Source: Parapristionchus giblindavisi
Taxonomy: Eukaryota; Nematoda; Chromadorea; Rhabditida; Diplogasteridae
Assembly: GCA_943737045.1 (NCBI GenBank)
Contig: CALSFV010000206.1
Span: forward strand, 1,893,501-1,957,500
Reading direction: 5' to 3'
DNA: 64,000 nucleotides
The position numbers were made by a program, and so were the translations under genes. Under the pieces are notes generated by a model that saw only the letters and a program-made list of their open reading frames with translations, ran no database searches and was not told where the DNA came from. Shown piece by piece: positions 45,759 through 56,574 of the stretch (positions are counted from its first letter, which is position 1; each line of letters opens with the position of its first letter).

Positions 45759-47684
45759 TTAAAGTGGTAATATATCATGAATGAGTTCCCGTAGTCTCTT
45801 CGATAATATTCCTTCTTCTTCTCCATCTTTAGGAAGATCAACAGTGGGATTGTAGACAGACATGACTACGAGTTGAAGAGCGGCGTAGCGAAGACGATGA
45901 TTGAATAAACGGAGAGCCTGAAAAGATCAAAGATCAGATACAGTAATCAATGATCTTCCATAAGCAGAACAATGATGATTGAAAATATAGTAACCCAAAT
46001 TACAAAAACAGTAATCAATAATATCACGAAAAGATGAGTGTGAAGTACAGTATCCCACCATTTCTTTAGTTATATCGAACTTCTTAGTAAATCTTCCTGA
46101 TATTTTCTTCATTTCGTCAACGTAAAACTTAATCAATTTCTTCGTATTCTCTCTTCTATCCGCTGCTTTCAAACACACTGCAATTGCTGAAGCGACATCA
46201 AGAAGAGGTGAACCTGCGATCAAAGATCAAAGATCAATCTACAATGATCAAATATCACCCTTACCAACTCTGATACATTGGAAGTCAATAATGGCCATAA
46301 GATCGCCTTCAGGATGTGCATCAGTTTTCTCGAATAACATATTGTTTGGACACAAATCACGATGGGCCACGGTTGGAGAGATATCTAAAGAGATCAAAGA
46401 TCAAACTACAAAGATCAAAGAACAAACCTGTTTCACCATCGAGACCTTCCTGTAATTCAACAAGAGCGTCCTTCTGAGACCAGGCCAGGAGGTAACTGTA
46501 ATTATGAACCAGGTAAGCGTAAAGATCAAAGATCAAAGATCAAAGATCAACCTCTTGATCTCTTCAGTTACCCAAGACGCCTTCGCTGCGTAATCGTTCA
46601 CACATTTAATCGACATAACAGTATGGGCGTTGTGCACAACAGTTATGTCTGGACCCACAAACTGTAATTATCGATTAGATAACTACAGTATCCCAGTACT
46701 ACAGTATCAGGGAATCTCGAATACCTTCTCTGGACAGGAAAGATAAGCACTCTGATAGCCTACGATCTGTTCAATAATGCTCTTAACCTAAAGGTAAATG
46801 ATCAAAGTCAGTCCGCAATCGATCTACCATACCACGTGGATACTGTAGCCTTCAATATAGTCTACGTCCTTGGTCATTCTTCCTGAGAGATCTTCGAGGA
46901 TCAAGCATCCCTGCGCGATATTGAATCAGGGAATACATCATGATACTCAGGCAATCTACGCAAGCAAACCTCTTGCCCATCACAAGGGCGACCACCGTAG
47001 AACTTTGGTATCTTTTTCGCATCCGTCAAATCTGCATCTGGTTCCGTCAAATAGGCAGTGATCCACTTGTAGAAGGCTATTTCCCGGTCATGAATGTTCA
47101 CGAGAAGATCGTCGTCTTGCACTTAAATGACAAAGCTTAAATGATAATTCAATATATCAATCTTAACTTCAACCATAAACTTGGTATCGGAGCTCACTCA
47201 AAATATAATAATAATAATTAAATAATAATATTTTGTATTCCTTCAATAGAAGACATCGGGGATGGGATGGGATAGGGAGGGGATGGAAAATATGCCAAAA
47301 ATTGAACGAGAAAAATTGAACTACATTATCAGAAAGCATTACCTTCCCCAGTCGTATTAACCTTAGCATTGGTAATCTTTACAACAAACGATCGATTGCC
47401 TAGTTCCACTTTGTAGATCAATGACACAAAACCGCGCCCCTCGCCGATTCGCTCAAACGAGAATGAGTCCTGGAAGAAAATTATGTGTTACTGCAGGTCC
47501 ATTTACTCTTCTAATTGTTCCCTATAAGGAGTCTTATAGAGAAAATCTAGACTACGGTAGAAAATATTTGTAGTTTACAGTAGAATTCTAAGTTTCGTAC
47601 CTGATCAAATGTAAAATGACCAGCTTCGCGTAGAAGGGAGATGATGAACTCCTTCTTGGGAGTTAGAAGAATCGGATTCGTCAT
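45759..47684 (-). CDS. CHK kinase-like K5, complete, with HRD motif
   Basis: Ten exons join to about 371 residues: 47601-47684, 47343-47469, 46970-47121, 46833-46910, 46725-46787, 46552-46661, 46428-46495, 46265-46384, 46059-46213, 45759-45917. The first lobe has IGEGRGFVSLIYKV and SFVVKI (lysine). The catalytic loop reads VAHRDLCPNN, so HRD stands where K1 has HGD and Cys where K1 has Trp; the metal-binding motif is LMAIIDFQ. The intron positions match K1 closely despite low sequence identity, so the two are old paralogues. Introns carry TTTGATC heptamers, here all in one orientation. No lesion seen; the most likely working kinase of this block. Substrate unknown. Confidence 0.85.
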
Positions 47685-48516
47685 CACCCAGAATAGCGCT
47701 CACTGCAGTGAAAGCCTGTGGAACTCTTTGATCGTTATTGAGTGTCGGACGCATTAAAAAAATTTTTTTTATTCAAAATTTACGAGCAAAATAATTAAAT
47801 TTAAAAAATCGAAGTATTTGCTTTGCGCGCTCAAAATGTTGTGCAATAGTTGTTTGTGTCGCATTTGCTCTCACTCCATCCCTCTTTTCTATCCACTCTC
47901 TCCACTGCCGTGATCTCTATCTATCTCTCTTATCTCCTCTACTCTCTCAATCGACTCTCTATCATCCTACTGTTAGCGTTGATAGCAGACACGTTCGATT
48001 CGGAACCTCTGTCATTACGAGTTAGGCTAGAAAAAGCGTCAAGGAAAAATAGCAAAAAGAGTTCATCACAATATGGAACATACTGTTTTTCTGACCCATG
48101 TTACATGTTAGGGAAATTCAACCTTCGACCTCTTATCCACTAGGCCATGGAACCCTGTTTAAGAATGAATCACATGTCTTACATACAGTTAGTCTCATTT
48201 TGGACAACTTTTCATTCATCCGTATACAACATATTCTGATTCTGGCTCCGCCTACTAAACTGCTCAGGGATGGACACTTTTAAATATCGTTACCCAGTTA
48301 AATTTCGTGGCAGGATATAAATCTCACCACGAAATCTCCCAGGGACTGAAGCATAAAAACACACCCCACATGGCACTATGGCGTGAAGATGCCTTGGGAC
48401 GTGACGGAGGAGCAGACAGATGACGGAGTAGACGTGCATCCGGCAAAGGAGCCAACGAACGAGCAGACTCGGTGGTGAGGCCACCTTAATAATATCTACA
48501 TTCATAATATCAAATA
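47685..48516. other. Intergenic region with a tRNA-like fragment
   Basis: Upstream of K5, with CTCTC pyrimidine runs related to those at 14470-14590. At 48125-48165 the - strand has a fragment ATGGCCTAGTGGATAAGAGG, the A-box half of the tRNA-like unit, without the stem. No gene called; an open frame at 48290-48505 on the - strand has no support. Confidence 0.45.
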
Positions 48517-49287
48517 CAGTCCCGCACGCTCACGCTTCCTAAAAGCGGCCCCCCGCGGCCCGCTGCGTGCCGCATCGATGAATAAAATTTTTTTCAAACA
48601 TTTCATTGGTTTCGATCGTTGCATCATCATGTCCGCGCCCTTATTTGATGATGTAACGATCACAACCAACGAATTGTTTAAAAAAATTATTCATCGATGC
48701 GGTATGATGCGGAACGCAGCGTGCCCACGTTAGTTCAAAATGTGAAAGAGATGGGAATAGCGGGGCAAAAGGAATGCTGAAGGCGACTTTCCAAATCTGT
48801 AGTGCGCGCCTTGGTGTGTTTTTGCAATAATGAGACGATAGTCATTAAACAGAGCGGCGCACCTCAGACAGGTTCGGTAGCGCGGCGGAGATTGCGATAG
48901 AAACAATCATTGGATGCCATCGCGCACGCACATGCTCTCTAATGAATCCCACCAAACCCGCCTGGCATCCGCCGCGTCCTCTTTATATACAATCTTTTTT
49001 CTAAAACTTCAGCCAGCGGTGGAAAACGATATTTCATTGGTGCCCTGCTATTACAGAGGCTGAACTAACGTGTGCCGCAACCTGCCGCGTTTAAGGAGCG
49101 CGAACGTGCGACGCTGTCCACACTCAACCAAAAATTTTCGTTTCTGCGGTGATATTAATATTATCTGATGATACAACGGTCACAACCAATGAAATGTTTG
49201 AAAAAATTTATTCATCGATGCGGCATGAAAAAAAATTATTCATCGTCGCGGGGGGCCGCGTTTAGGGAGCGCGAATGTGCGGGACAG
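48517..49287. mobile_element. TA-flanked foldback element, GC-rich ends
   Basis: 771 bp bounded by CAGTCCCGCAC and complementary GTGCGGGACAG, with TA on each outer side, as for Tc1/mariner-type insertion. Repeated internal words GCATCGATGAATAAAATTTT and complements form further hairpins. No transposase. Confidence 0.65.
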
Positions 49288-50856
49288 TAGAGGCATATGT
49301 ATATGAGGCCGTTTGTGTAAGAGTCGGGCATATCTGGGAGACGGTTGGCACAGGCCAAAAATTTTGATACCCTCAAAACTTGTGTATAGGGGTTATCGAC
49401 CATGCTGATGAAGATAGGCATAGTCATTTTGGCTCCAGTGGTCCCGCAACGCCTGGGCGGGATTACGGTCACGTTTTCAGGCCATTCTCGGTTCATGGTA
49501 GAGCTAGAGGTATGAAAATTGGGCTCCTAAGACAGAATTCGATGGCGATGATGGCTGTCTACTTCATTAGTTTTGAAAATTTTCTAAAAGGTCGACAAAG
49601 AAAAATTTTGATTGGAGACATTTGCGCCCCAGACGAATATGACAGTTCGAACCAGCGTGACGAGAGGATCAAAACAATGTATCATGAGCCCATATCTCCC
49701 TTGCACCGCTAATATTGCCTCGATATAGTGATCTGCAAAATCACGAGGAGTTGTCTGCGTCTCTCTATTCCGCGTGCTCTCTCGGCACTCTCTCATTTCG
49801 CCGTGCTCTCGCGAGTGTGCGAGAGAGCGCGCGGAATTCAGAGAGTCCTCTTGTTTACCTCTTTCGCATATTGTCAGGAAAACATTGCCGACACCTTTGT
49901 CAACGGTCTCTTCAACAGCCAACGCTCTCTCGTTGTCAGAGAGCAGAGAAATAGTGTGCGCAATGGAGAGACCATTGAGTGAGGTCACTCTCCCTTTAAC
50001 GTAGCATCGCCTGTTCTCTCGTTCGTCGCTGCCAACTGTCAGACAACTGACATGAACCCTACAGCCCAACACTACGAACGTATTTTCGCGCTCCATTGAC
50101 ATGGACATTGGCATTCAATCAACTTTCTCAGCATTTTAATGGGAGTTTCGAAGCTGGGTTGCCATTAGTTCTCTCCATTCCGAACGATTGTGCCTCGCCA
50201 CTTGCAAGAATTGTTTATGCCTTCACGAAATAGTCTCTCCCTCTCTTGACTGCTCTATCCCGCTTATCGATTCATTCGACGAATTTGGTTCTTGCCCTGT
50301 GTACAATATTGTTATTAATTATTATTAGTTAATATTAATATTAAATTAATATTAAATAAATTATTTAATTAATTAATTAATTGCGTAAGTCTCGCACTTT
50401 ATTGATCGAACAAGTTTGTAATGTTACATTCACCGATCACTGGACATAATATGACATACTTTCATTGCCACAAAGTGGCATAAACAGACCGGTAAACAAG
50501 AACAAGAAGCAGAAAAAGTGGATAAAAAGTGGACAGAAAATTGCCATGCACCTGGTGCAAAATTTTTAGTTTACAGCGTGCTATATTCTAACATTCGATC
50601 TGTCAACAATCTTTGAATAACAGAGAGGAACTCTGTTCTGACCAAGCCCATGTGACTCGGATTGTTTTTACATTGTATCTGTTGCTCTCTCTCTCTCTCC
50701 TTCTCTCTCCCTCACTCTCCCTCTCTCTCCCTCTCCCTCACTCCCTCTCTCCCTCTCCCTTTCGCATAAACAAAATGTCTTGTGAATAGCGTCCCATTCA
50801 TCCACTATCCGTTGACTGTTCTATACTTAAATTATCAAAAAATATAACTTGCAGAA
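49288..50856. other. Intergenic region upstream of N1
   Basis: Contains a diverged GAGGCCGTTTG-family repeat (49295-49520), a CTCTC/GAGAG-rich stretch (49750-49860), and a segment at about 49870-49997 that recurs inverted at 58212-58324. A CT-rich tract lies at 50685-50765. Open frames here coincide with low-complexity or repeat DNA and are not supported as genes. Confidence 0.4.
50685..50765 (+). repeat. CT-rich polypyrimidine tract
   Basis: About 80 bases of almost only C and T, upstream of N1. Confidence 0.85.
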
Positions 50857-53515
50857 ATGAATTCTCGAGTCGATATTGCGTTAAGACCAATGGAAGAATG
50901 GTATCACAAGGTTTGTCATTTAACAATCAAACAGCATTCCTTATAAAAACTCCAATTCATTATACATTTTTGTTTATATAATTATTATCGATTGGCATCA
51001 AAATTAAAAATTAGTGATTTCTTTAATTTTAAAGGTACACGATGAACTAATTTTACCCTCTGCATTGGCAATACTCTCTCGCAGACAAAGAAAGCGAGAG
51101 AGTGTGGCCAGAGCGGAGAGTTTCAAATTAGCTCGAGGTATCACTTTAAGGCTCGTGACCTCACTATGACAAGCAGAAATGAATTGATTCCAATGATCTA
51201 CCGAATGATTGATTTATTGCGAGTTGTCAAGGAATCACACGCAAACAAAGAGGTATTATAAAATACTATAAATATCATAAAATTTATATTATATTATAAC
51301 ATTATAAAATTTATATTATAAATATTAGAATATTATCTATGCTATTATAAATACCACATATTTCTTTTTTCTCACTATGGTATAGATATAAATGCCTACT
51401 ATTATATTATCGCCATTTTGAAAGAGAGTCGGCAGTTCCTTCACACTCTCTCATAGGCTGTGAATAATTAAATTAATAATATTAATAGATAACAATAATA
51501 ATATATTTATTATTATCTATTAATATTATTAGATGTTATAGATTTGCATGCAGTTTTTATGTAATATTTAAAAATATATAAGTTAGCTAATAATGTGCAC
51601 TATGGCGTTAAAGATATATAATACAAATATAAAGCGAATATATCCCTTACCTATTATGCTTTTCTTGCATTGCAGCAACTCAGTACGGCTCTTCGTGAGC
51701 TACAATACGAACAGACCAAATCATTCTCTCGTGATGATGATAGGTAAGTACTTCAATTATTTGTGCAATATCTTTATTCTCATTTAAAAAAATCGTTGGT
51801 CTTGTACTGTATCAATTATCTCTTATATGCACAAAACAGAGAAAATGTGTAAAATGAACATACAGCTGAAAGAATCAACTAGAAAGTGTTAAAAATAACA
51901 CAACACAGTTCTTGCGCCCTGTGTATAGCTGGGTGGTTCCCTTTAGCACTTTTTTTCTGTGTATGAATATGAAATGAAGGTCAAATGACTCCGATATTTT
52001 TTGCTCGCGAGGCACACTACGAGGAGCTCCACGGTGTGGAAGGGACGGTGTGCCTCGCGGTGTGATTAAATCTCGCGGGGCACACAGTTCCTCCCACACC
52101 ACGGGGCACGCCGTCTTCCACCTCGCCGTGTTGTACCCCACGGCGGATCGAACGGAATTCCGCGCGTAAAAAATACCTTAGGATACGATTACATGTATAT
52201 TGAAACATTGAAATGTGTACAAAATCGATAATGACTTTGTATTCAGATCTGATGAGCTTCACGACATGTTCTATGGTCTTTCTCAGTGTCTCCTAGAAGT
52301 GTATTCGACAGATCGTCCTCTATCTACAGCATCCATCACTTCCAATACTACTATTGACCATGCTCCTTCTTATCCGCCAGTTGCAGTAGATGCGGAAGCT
52401 CCTTGGACCATACCCGAGCAGCCTTTCGTGGCCCAGAACCATTCCTTACCCATGCTCAGTTCAGTTTCACCCGAGCCTAAGGTAGATCCGGACGAATTCG
52501 ACTTCATTCCTCGTTCCCCATCATCGTCAGTTGGAGGATATTTCGAATCAAATGAATCAATTCCTATTTCGTCGCATGTAGTAAAGACAGAAGCACTATC
52601 GAGCACCGTATCTGTTCCGTATAACGTAGCTCACTTGAGCACCATATCTGATCAACCTACAGTATCCTCTCCGAGTCCCGTACCTGATGACCCTACAGTA
52701 TCCCAATCGAGTACCGTAACTAAAGCTCATGCGAAGGGCAAACGTCGCTCCAAAGGCGTTCTCGCCTCATATTCGGTAGTTTGACAAATGTTATTATAAA
52801 CTCTAAAATAGATCATAAAGCAGTACATGCATTTCCCGCACCCTCATCGAATTGTTTTTTAGTGGGTCTTTTCGAAATATAGTGGGTATATTTTAAAAAA
52901 TCGTTATTTTTCGCTTAAATTGTAATCTTTCACATAAAAAATGACCTTTATATGGCGCGTAGATCCTGAAAATGAGCCATATATAGTGGGTCAATCCTCG
53001 CATTTCGAGGTTATGAAAATGTGTGATTCATAATGCAATACATTTCAGAGATCGGGTAAACGAACTGAAGCAAGTTCATCGGAGCGTCAGGAAATGTTGA
53101 AGATGTTGAAGTAAGTTATCTAAAGGCACACCCCGAGATAATTTTACTCTCCGCTATGACAACTATTTCTCTTACAAGGGAATGCTAGGGACTCGCCATG
53201 CAGTTATGGCTCGAAAATTCAAAAAGAGACGCGATTTGTACACGATTTTCGTCATCGATTTTCTCGAATACCAGAAGCTCGTGGCGAGTAGACTCGATGG
53301 ATATCCAGTCAGAATTTCATACCGGTTATCGTCAGAGATGTCACTAGCCATAACTGCATGGCGAGTCCCTAGCATTCCCATGTTAGACCAAGAAAGCGAG
53401 AGAACATTGCCAGAGCGGAGAGTTTCAAATTAGCTTGTGGTGTGCCTTATTTTTCGATATAATGTATACTGTAATTCCGTTATCACACATAGAGAAAAGG
53501 TGTAACCCGCAGCAC

Positions 53516-53555
<40 letters not shown>

Positions 53556-54308
53556 TTTGATACACCCGTGACATAAGGCCTGCGAATTGTTGTATTTAAC
53601 ACGTCACAGCATACATGGGCGCCGACATGGGGATGCCCCCTGTAAAATTTCGGCTTTTCGAAAATTTGTGGAATGTCCCCTGTAAAAAAGAGGTTTAGGT
53701 GAAATTTTTGAGAAAAAAAGTGAAGGCTTCTGCAAATTAACCATTTTTCGTGCGGATGCCCCCTCCTTTAAAATCGAGCTCCAGGCATCCCGCCCATGTA
53801 TGGCTGTATTTAACACGTCACAGCTCTTATGCGCTGCGGGTTACACCTCTTTTCTCTGTGTCCACTATGCATTTCATTTTCAGCGAATACGCTACGCTTC
53901 CTGACAGCGAGCGCTTCGATTTCCTTAAAGGGCCTAAATTCATACGTGCGCTCAAAGAGAGCTCTGTTCCATTCTTCAACAAAAAGAAGTTATCAACGAT
54001 TGGCGGGATGCTCTCACTGTTCTTCCAGGCATGCATTTTTGTTCAACTCGCATTTTCAGAACTATAAGATGACCAGTAATTGTGATAAACTGGCCGATAA
54101 AATTACTTATATTTCTTTTTGTGGCAAAATATATGATAAAGTGACCAATTTTTTTAAGCCGACCAAGTTATAAACCGACCCGTACCCACAATGAAAAAAA
54201 AAACTATGCTTCCAGTGCGAAGATCAAAGCATCAAGACTCGACCAACGTTCAAGTATGCAGAAGCAAATGAATTCGCCTCCAGATTCTGCCCCAAGTACA
54301 ACAAGTAG
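50857..54308 (+). CDS. Gene N1, Ser/Thr/Pro-rich protein of unknown family
   Basis: Seven exons join to about 350 residues: 50857-50910, 51151-51252, 51676-51743, 52247-52775, 53049-53110, 53884-54028, 54216-54308. Exon 1 follows TTGCAG at 5 bases, probably a trans-splice site. Residues 1-75 (RPMEEWYHK, NELIPMIYRMIDLLRVVKES, ALRELQYEQTKSFSRDDD) look helical. The large exon 4 is a Ser/Thr/Pro/Val-rich, likely disordered region with imperfect TVSSPSPV-type repeats. The C-terminus (FDFLKGPKFIRALKESSVPF, TRPTFKYAEANEF) is conserved with N2. Intron 6 appears to use a GC donor. Family unknown. Confidence 0.7.
51033..51145. mobile_element. 113-bp TTAA MITE at the N1 exon-2 acceptor
   Basis: Flanked by TTAA (51029-51032 and 51146-51149), immediately before exon 2 at 51151. 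N2 and N3 have no insert here and read TTTAAG|GTTCG. In N1 the acceptor tract CACTTTAAG is thus made of the element end plus the duplicated TTAA. Confidence 0.75.
51988..52182. mobile_element. GC-rich MITE related to 39352-39600
   Basis: Ends CTCCGATATTTTTTGC and, complemented, TAAGGTATTTTTTACGCG; interior shares GACGGTGTGCCTCGC and GGGGCACGCCGTCTTCCACC-like words with the first copy, in reverse orientation. Lies in N1 intron 3. Confidence 0.6.
53124..53447. mobile_element. TTAA MITE interrupted by a second MITE
   Basis: Outer ends AGGCACACCCC and GGTGTGCCT. Length 324 bp equals the family's 113 bp plus 208 bp of the inner element plus its 3-bp duplication. Lies in N1 intron 5; the same nested pair is in N2 (61064-61387). 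Confidence 0.8.
53175..53382. mobile_element. 208-bp near-perfect hairpin MITE, TTA duplication
   Basis: Ends CAAGGGAATGCTAGGGACTC and CATGGGAATGC-type complement, flanked by TTA at 53172-53174 and 53383-53385, nested in the TTAA MITE. Arms GCCATGCAGTTATGGCT are themselves palindromic in part. Same family of termini as 9000-9581 and 32874-33494. Confidence 0.75.
53591..53824 (+). repeat. 20-bp direct repeat around a 194-bp insert
   Basis: TGTATTTAACACGTCACAGC occurs at 53591-53610 and 53805-53824. The intervening sequence begins ATACATGGGCG and ends with its complement, and is absent from N2 (about 61470-61500). Either a long target duplication or a local tandem event. In N1 intron 5. Confidence 0.55.
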
Positions 54309-54639
54309 ATTGCTTGAGATGAAGATTTCATAATGTAATAAACTACTGGCCGATAAATCTGCTTCGCTTATCCATTCTGTATAATATCTTACTGTTAGGA
54401 TAAATAAAGAACAGAAACGAAACAATACAGAGAATCAATAAAGAGAGAAAACGTGATTTTACCGTAATCCCGCCCAGGCGTTGCAGGACCACTGGAGCCA
54501 AAATAACTATGTCCATCTTCATCAGCGGGGTCGATTACCCCTATACACAAGTTTTGAGGATGTAAAAATGTTTGGCCTGAGCCAAAAAACTACCCCAGAT
54601 TTGCCCGACTTTTACGCAAAAGGCCTCTTAAAGGACAAT

Positions 54640-54850
54640 GTAGATTACGGTAGAAAATAGCTGTAGTTTACAGAAAATAGCTGTAGTTTTCATTCTAAGC
54701 TTCGTACCTGATCAGATGCAAAATTACCAGCTTCAAGTAGAAGAGAGATGATAAATTCCTTCTTGGGAATTAGGATTCGTCATTGCCCAGAACATAACTC
54801 ACTGCAGTGAAAGTCTGTGGAACTCATTGATCGTGATTGAGTGTTAGACG
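54640..54850 (-). pseudogene. CHK kinase exon-1 fragment
   Basis: On the - strand about 54707-54785 resembles K5 exon 1 and its flanks (promoter-side GTTCCACAGACTTTCACTGC, donor TGATCAGGTACG), but the coding part has lost bases after MTNP and is out of frame. No further exons nearby. Confidence 0.55.
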
Positions 54851-54932
54851 TAATGGACATTTTTTAAAACATTTGATTAAAAATTTAAGAGCAAAAATAT
54901 TTAAATTTAAAAAAAATCGATTCGTTTACGTC

Positions 54933-56190
54933 ACAGGTTCAGTAAGATTCGAGGGTTGAGCCGGTAACCCCGGACATCGACCTCTCCGATTTGGCTCAAT
55001 ATTTTTTATGGATATCCCCATGATTCCCCAGTACAAAATGGGTATTCATTTGGGTTGGTTCCTTGAAACACAGATGTGGTGGGTTTTCGAAATTTGAAAA
55101 CTCGATTTTCACCAAATCAAAATGGAGCGACCTAGGACCAATGTTAGTGTCGATTAATTATAAGTATAAATAGACAACAAAAACTGGATGTACGACGGTC
55201 CGGAGATCCGATCGCAAACTGATTTTTTTACCTTCTCAAAACATTCTAAAATTAAGTAAAATTTTAAAACAAAAAAGTGCAGTCCAATTTTTGCCTCTTC
55301 TTATAGAGCAAAAAATTTCGCGTCGAATGAGTGAGAAAAAAAATAAAAAATCGAAAGGTACATATTTTGAGAAAAATGGACCGGATGATGATCCGAAAAT
55401 ATTTTTGTTTTAAAAATCCCTCATGTTTGTACTCATCAGGGCTGTGCATTTTTCGTTTTTCGATTTTTCGAATTTTTCGATTTTTCGACTTTTTTCGAAC
55501 AATTTTTTCGACGAAAAATTTTTCGAATTTTTTCTCGAAAAATCGAAAAAAAGAGCACTGAAAATAGCACTTAAAATTGAATATTTTGTCAATTCGGTAT
55601 TATTTGAAAGTTCTGTAGTTGTATTCCAGGTAACGTTTGTAATAATTTAATCATTTTTTGCAACTGTAATTGTATTAATTTGTCTGGCAAATTCTCTTAG
55701 AGATAGGTTGTCTAACTGAACTACCATAGAATAATCCAAACTCTCTCAAAAAGACACTTTGGATAGTATTCTTTAGCTTGATATAGTAACTGGGACTCGT
55801 GCAAGCCAAACAAGTCGCGAGAAATTAAAAGAAATTGCATTTAGAAATTCTTATACAACATTTTTCGATTTTTTCGAAATTTTTCGATTTTTTCGACTTT
55901 TATTTCCGAAAAATTTCGTTTTTCGAATTTTTTTCGAAATTTTTTTTTCGCACAGCCCTGGTACTCAAACAGCTCATCGAGTAGAACAACTTTCATGTTG
56001 AACGTTTTGTCTGAAACTCATGAAAATCGAGTTTTCAAATTTCGAAAACCCGCAACATGTATGTTTCATGGTCCGAATCCAAATGAATACCCATTTTGTA
56101 ATGGGGGATCATGGGGGTATCCATAAAAAAATTTTGGGCCGAATTGGTGAGGTCGATGTCCGGCACTTCCTGGAATCTCACTGAGCCGGT
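54933..56190. mobile_element. Foldback element, GTC-flanked
   Basis: Inverted ends related to ACMGGYTCAGTRAGATTC; arms share GACATCGACCTC, ATGGATATCCCCATGATTCC-like and AAACTCGATTTTC words in opposite orientation. GTC borders both sides. A hAT-type element (55437-55960) is inserted in its centre. Confidence 0.6.
55437..55960. mobile_element. hAT-type MITE filled with TTTTTCGA words
   Basis: 524 bp, ends CAGGGCTGTGC and GCACAGCCCTG (hAT-like), 8-bp duplication GTACTCAT/GTACTCAA. Both sides inside the ends are runs of TTTTTCGA in inverted arrangement. Nested in the foldback element 54933-56190. Confidence 0.75.
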
Positions 56191-56574
56191 GTCTTAACAT
56201 CATACACTTTTTAATCAATAAAGATTATAAAGAATGCACATTGATTTGTTTCGTTCTTTCCAATTTTTCATTACAGTAACCATATCTGGGACAGATATGT
56301 TGACAGTCAAAGGCCACTATTTACTTACTTATTGCTTATTTACTTATTTATTGTATTAGAGAAATTCTTTTCATACAAGCATCAAATATTTTGTATTAGA
56401 AAAAAAAGAGAGTACCATGGTGAAGTCATACCGTAATTTTTTTGGCATTTTGCCAAATTTTCAATGTGTTAGAGAAAGGCGTAAATGATAATTCATCTTC
56501 CTGCATATTACTTGACATTTGCATAAGCGAAATGCAAGAAACTTGCATGAACAATCGCATCTCTTCTCATTTAA

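Noticed and set aside
49584..50114. 176-codon frame on the - strand
   Set aside because: It crosses a GAGAG/CTCTC-rich stretch and a dispersed repeat whose other copies are not open in this frame; no domain recognised.
53172..53433. Overlapping frames starting MLGTRHAVMA on both strands
   Set aside because: They arise from the hairpin MITE 53175-53382, which reads the same on both strands.
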